A program made the position numbers and the translations under genes. The notes under the pieces are model-generated. The model worked only from the letters and a program-made list of their open reading frames with translations, did no database searches and had not been told where the DNA came from. 44,177 nucleotides of DNA from positions 1 through 44,177 of the forward strand of contig RPGQ01000008.1 in assembly GCA_004193595.1 (NCBI GenBank). Direction: 5' to 3'. Positions 42,712-44,177 of this stretch are shown here, piece by piece. Position 1 is the stretch's first letter; each line of letters opens with the position of its first letter. The stretch comes from Desulfobacteraceae bacterium Eth-SRB2 (GTDB taxonomy: Bacteria; Desulfobacterota; Desulfobacteria; Desulfobacterales; UBA11574).

Positions 42712-44177
42712 ATGTTTATAGCAGATATAAAACGTGTCATTGAACAGGTTAGTCGAGACAAGGGTATTAACCGCGAGGTGCTTATCAAAGCACTTGAGGA
42801 GGCTCTCGAATCTGCCGCGAGAAAAAAGTTTGGGACCAACGTAGATATTGAAGTTCAATACAATGAGGTAACCGGAGAAATTGAAGTATTCCAGTTTAAA
42901 GATGTGGCTGAAGAGATTACAGAGCCTGACTTCCAAATAAGCCTTAAAGAAGGGCGCAAGCTGGATTCGGAATGCGAAATCGGTGACAGCCTCGGCACAA
43001 AAATGGATACGTCCACTTTTGGACGCATAGCCGCACAGTCGGCCAAACAGGTCATTATACAAAAAATGAAAGACGCGGAAAGGGATGCTGTCTTCTCTAG
43101 TTTTATTGATCGAAAAGGTGAAATTATAAACGGAATTGTACAGCGTTTTGACCGTAACGACATCATTGTTAATCTCGGGCAGACAGAAGGCGTTCTTCCC
43201 GCACGAGAACAGATTCCTAAGGAATCGTATCGACGGGGTGATCGTATCAGAGCATATATAGTGGATGTGCTTCATGAAACTCGCGGCCCGCAAATTATTC
43301 TTTCGAGAACACATCCTAATTTTCTGATCTGTCTTTTCCAAACAGAAGTTCCGGAAATCAGCGAGGGTATCGTAAGTATTATGGGTGCGGTTCGTGAACC
43401 CGGAATCCGTGCAAAGTTTGCAGTGAGTTCAAACGATTCTGATATAGACCCGGTTGGCGCCTGTGTGGGAATGAAAGGGAGTCGTGTGCAGAACGTTGTT
43501 CAGGAACTTAAGGGTGAAAAAATAGATATTATATCCTGGCATATTGATCCTGCAAAATTTATATGCAATGCACTTGCACCTGCCGAAATATCCAGAGTTA
43601 TTATTGATGAAGATAATCAATCCATGGAAGTCATTGTACCTGACGAATTTCTTTCAATAGCCATCGGGAAAAGAGGTCAAAATGTTCGTTTGGCCTCAAA
43701 ACTCACAAAATGGCATCTTGATGTCATCAGTGAAACACGATACAGTAAAGCCATGCAAGATGGCTACAACTCTCTGGTTTCTTTGCCGGGTGTTGGAATT
43801 AGCATGGCGGATGCTTTGTATGAAAAGGGATTTTTTTCTGCTGAAGAACTCAGCCATGCTTCAGTAAAAGATTTGATACAGATCAGAGGCATTGCCGAAG
43901 AAAAAGCCATGCAACTGATCGAAACTGCAGAAAAATGTATGGCAAGCACAGACCGGGTCGATGAACCACCGAATGAAGTTTTGCCAAGTGATGAAGCGGT
44001 TAGCCATGAGATTTCAGCGGGTTCGGATGTTCAGGAGGTTTTAAAAGAAGAAACCATCGACGAAACATCTAAAGAAGCTATACCGGATAATGAGTTGGAC
44101 AACGATGAGATTTCAGCGGGTTCGGATGTTCAGGAGGTTTTAAAAGAAGAAACCATCGACGAAACATCTAAAGAAGC
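42712..44177 (+). CDS. nusA: Transcription termination/antitermination factor NusA, 3' end cut by window
   Basis: ATG 42712 follows AACGGGGAAAAACGT. MFIADIKRVIEQVSRDKGIN then REVLIKALEEALESAARKKF opens the RNA-polymerase-binding domain. An S1 domain (KGEIINGIVQRFDRNDIIVN) and KH domains (DPVGACVGMKGSRVQNVVQE and SIAIGKRGQNVRLASKLTKW) follow, then a helix-hairpin-helix-like stretch (LPGVGISMADALYEKGF). An acidic C-terminal tail has a 99-bp repeat (44006-44078 and 44105-44177), and the window ends in its second copy. At least 488 residues are present. Confidence 0.96.
   Translation, partial: MFIADIKRVIEQVSRDKGINREVLIKALEEALESAARKKFGTNVDIEVQYNEVTGEIEVFQFKDVAEEITEPDFQISLKEGRKLDSECEIGDSLGTKMDTSTFGRIAAQSAKQVIIQKMKDAERDAVFSSFIDRKGEIINGIVQRFDRNDIIVNLGQTEGVLPAREQIPKESYRRGDRIRAYIVDVLHETRGPQIILSRTHPNFLICLFQTEVPEISEGIVSIMGAVREPGIRAKFAVSSNDSDIDPVGACVGMKGSRVQNVVQELKGEKIDIISWHIDPAKFICNALAPAEISRVIIDEDNQSMEVIVPDEFLSIAIGKRGQNVRLASKLTKWHLDVISETRYSKAMQDGYNSLVSLPGVGISMADALYEKGFFSAEELSHASVKDLIQIRGIAEEKAMQLIETAEKCMASTDRVDEPPNEVLPSDEAVSHEISAGSDVQEVLKEETIDETSKEAIPDNELDNDEISAGSDVQEVLKEETIDETSKE

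Overview
The window reads as one stretch of a Gram-negative chromosome, most likely a deltaproteobacterium (Desulfobacterota, Desulfobacterales-like). This assignment is inferred from the mix of genes (infC-rpmI-rplT-pheS-pheT-merR, tRNA-Gly, rimP-nusA, HD-GYP signalling proteins, Slp lipoprotein, YkgJ-type cysteine-cluster proteins, a cytochrome b5/ferritin-like fusion) and from the many short palindromic repeats. No marker that names the genus is visible.

Left part (1-16.9 kb) is an accessory, defence-like and heavily eroded region. It opens with a giant NACHT/STAND-type NTPase that ends in a PD-(D/E)XK-like nuclease (its 5' end lies outside the window). An IS110 remnant follows, then a 707-residue protein joining an HD phosphohydrolase domain to an eIF2B/MtnA-like domain. 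Next comes a frameshifted IS110/IS1111 element, whose non-coding end carries three tandem hairpins with compensatory base changes: a candidate bridge RNA. After that lie three copies of a truncated tyrosine-recombinase gene. Each copy has the same right boundary and abuts different plus-strand cargo: a cytochrome b5-ferritin fusion, a RelE-type toxin-antitoxin pair, or a BrnT fragment. A group II intron-like RNA remnant, a duplicated and partly destroyed toxin-antitoxin locus, an IS630 element inserted precisely into an antitoxin gene, and a RAYT transposase fragment complete this part.

Middle part (17-34 kb) is ordinary chromosome with envelope and signalling genes: Slp-like lipoprotein, exported Fe/Mn superoxide dismutase, GNAT acetyltransferase, ABC-F ATPase, a ParA ATPase with a small acidic protein and an iteron-like intergenic region, a HEAT-repeat/HD-GYP pair, an M1 peptidase-ChaN-PDZ fusion, two YkgJ-type proteins and a dGTPase-like protein. 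MITE-like repeats with terminal inverted repeats fill many of the gaps.

Right part (34-44 kb) is housekeeping: an orphan HsdR-N-like protein, a TadA-like deaminase, infC (apparently with an AUA start), rpmI, rplT, pheS, pheT, a MerR regulator, tRNA-Gly(CCC), rimP and the start of nusA. The translation operon is spaced out by dispersed repeats. The window stops inside a 99-bp repeat in the nusA 3' region.

The best candidates for something new are the covarying triple hairpin beside the IS110/IS1111 transposase, the HD-eIF2B-like fusion next to the NACHT-nuclease, and the repeated recombinase module with an integron-like layout. All calls come from reading the sequence; no database search was run.
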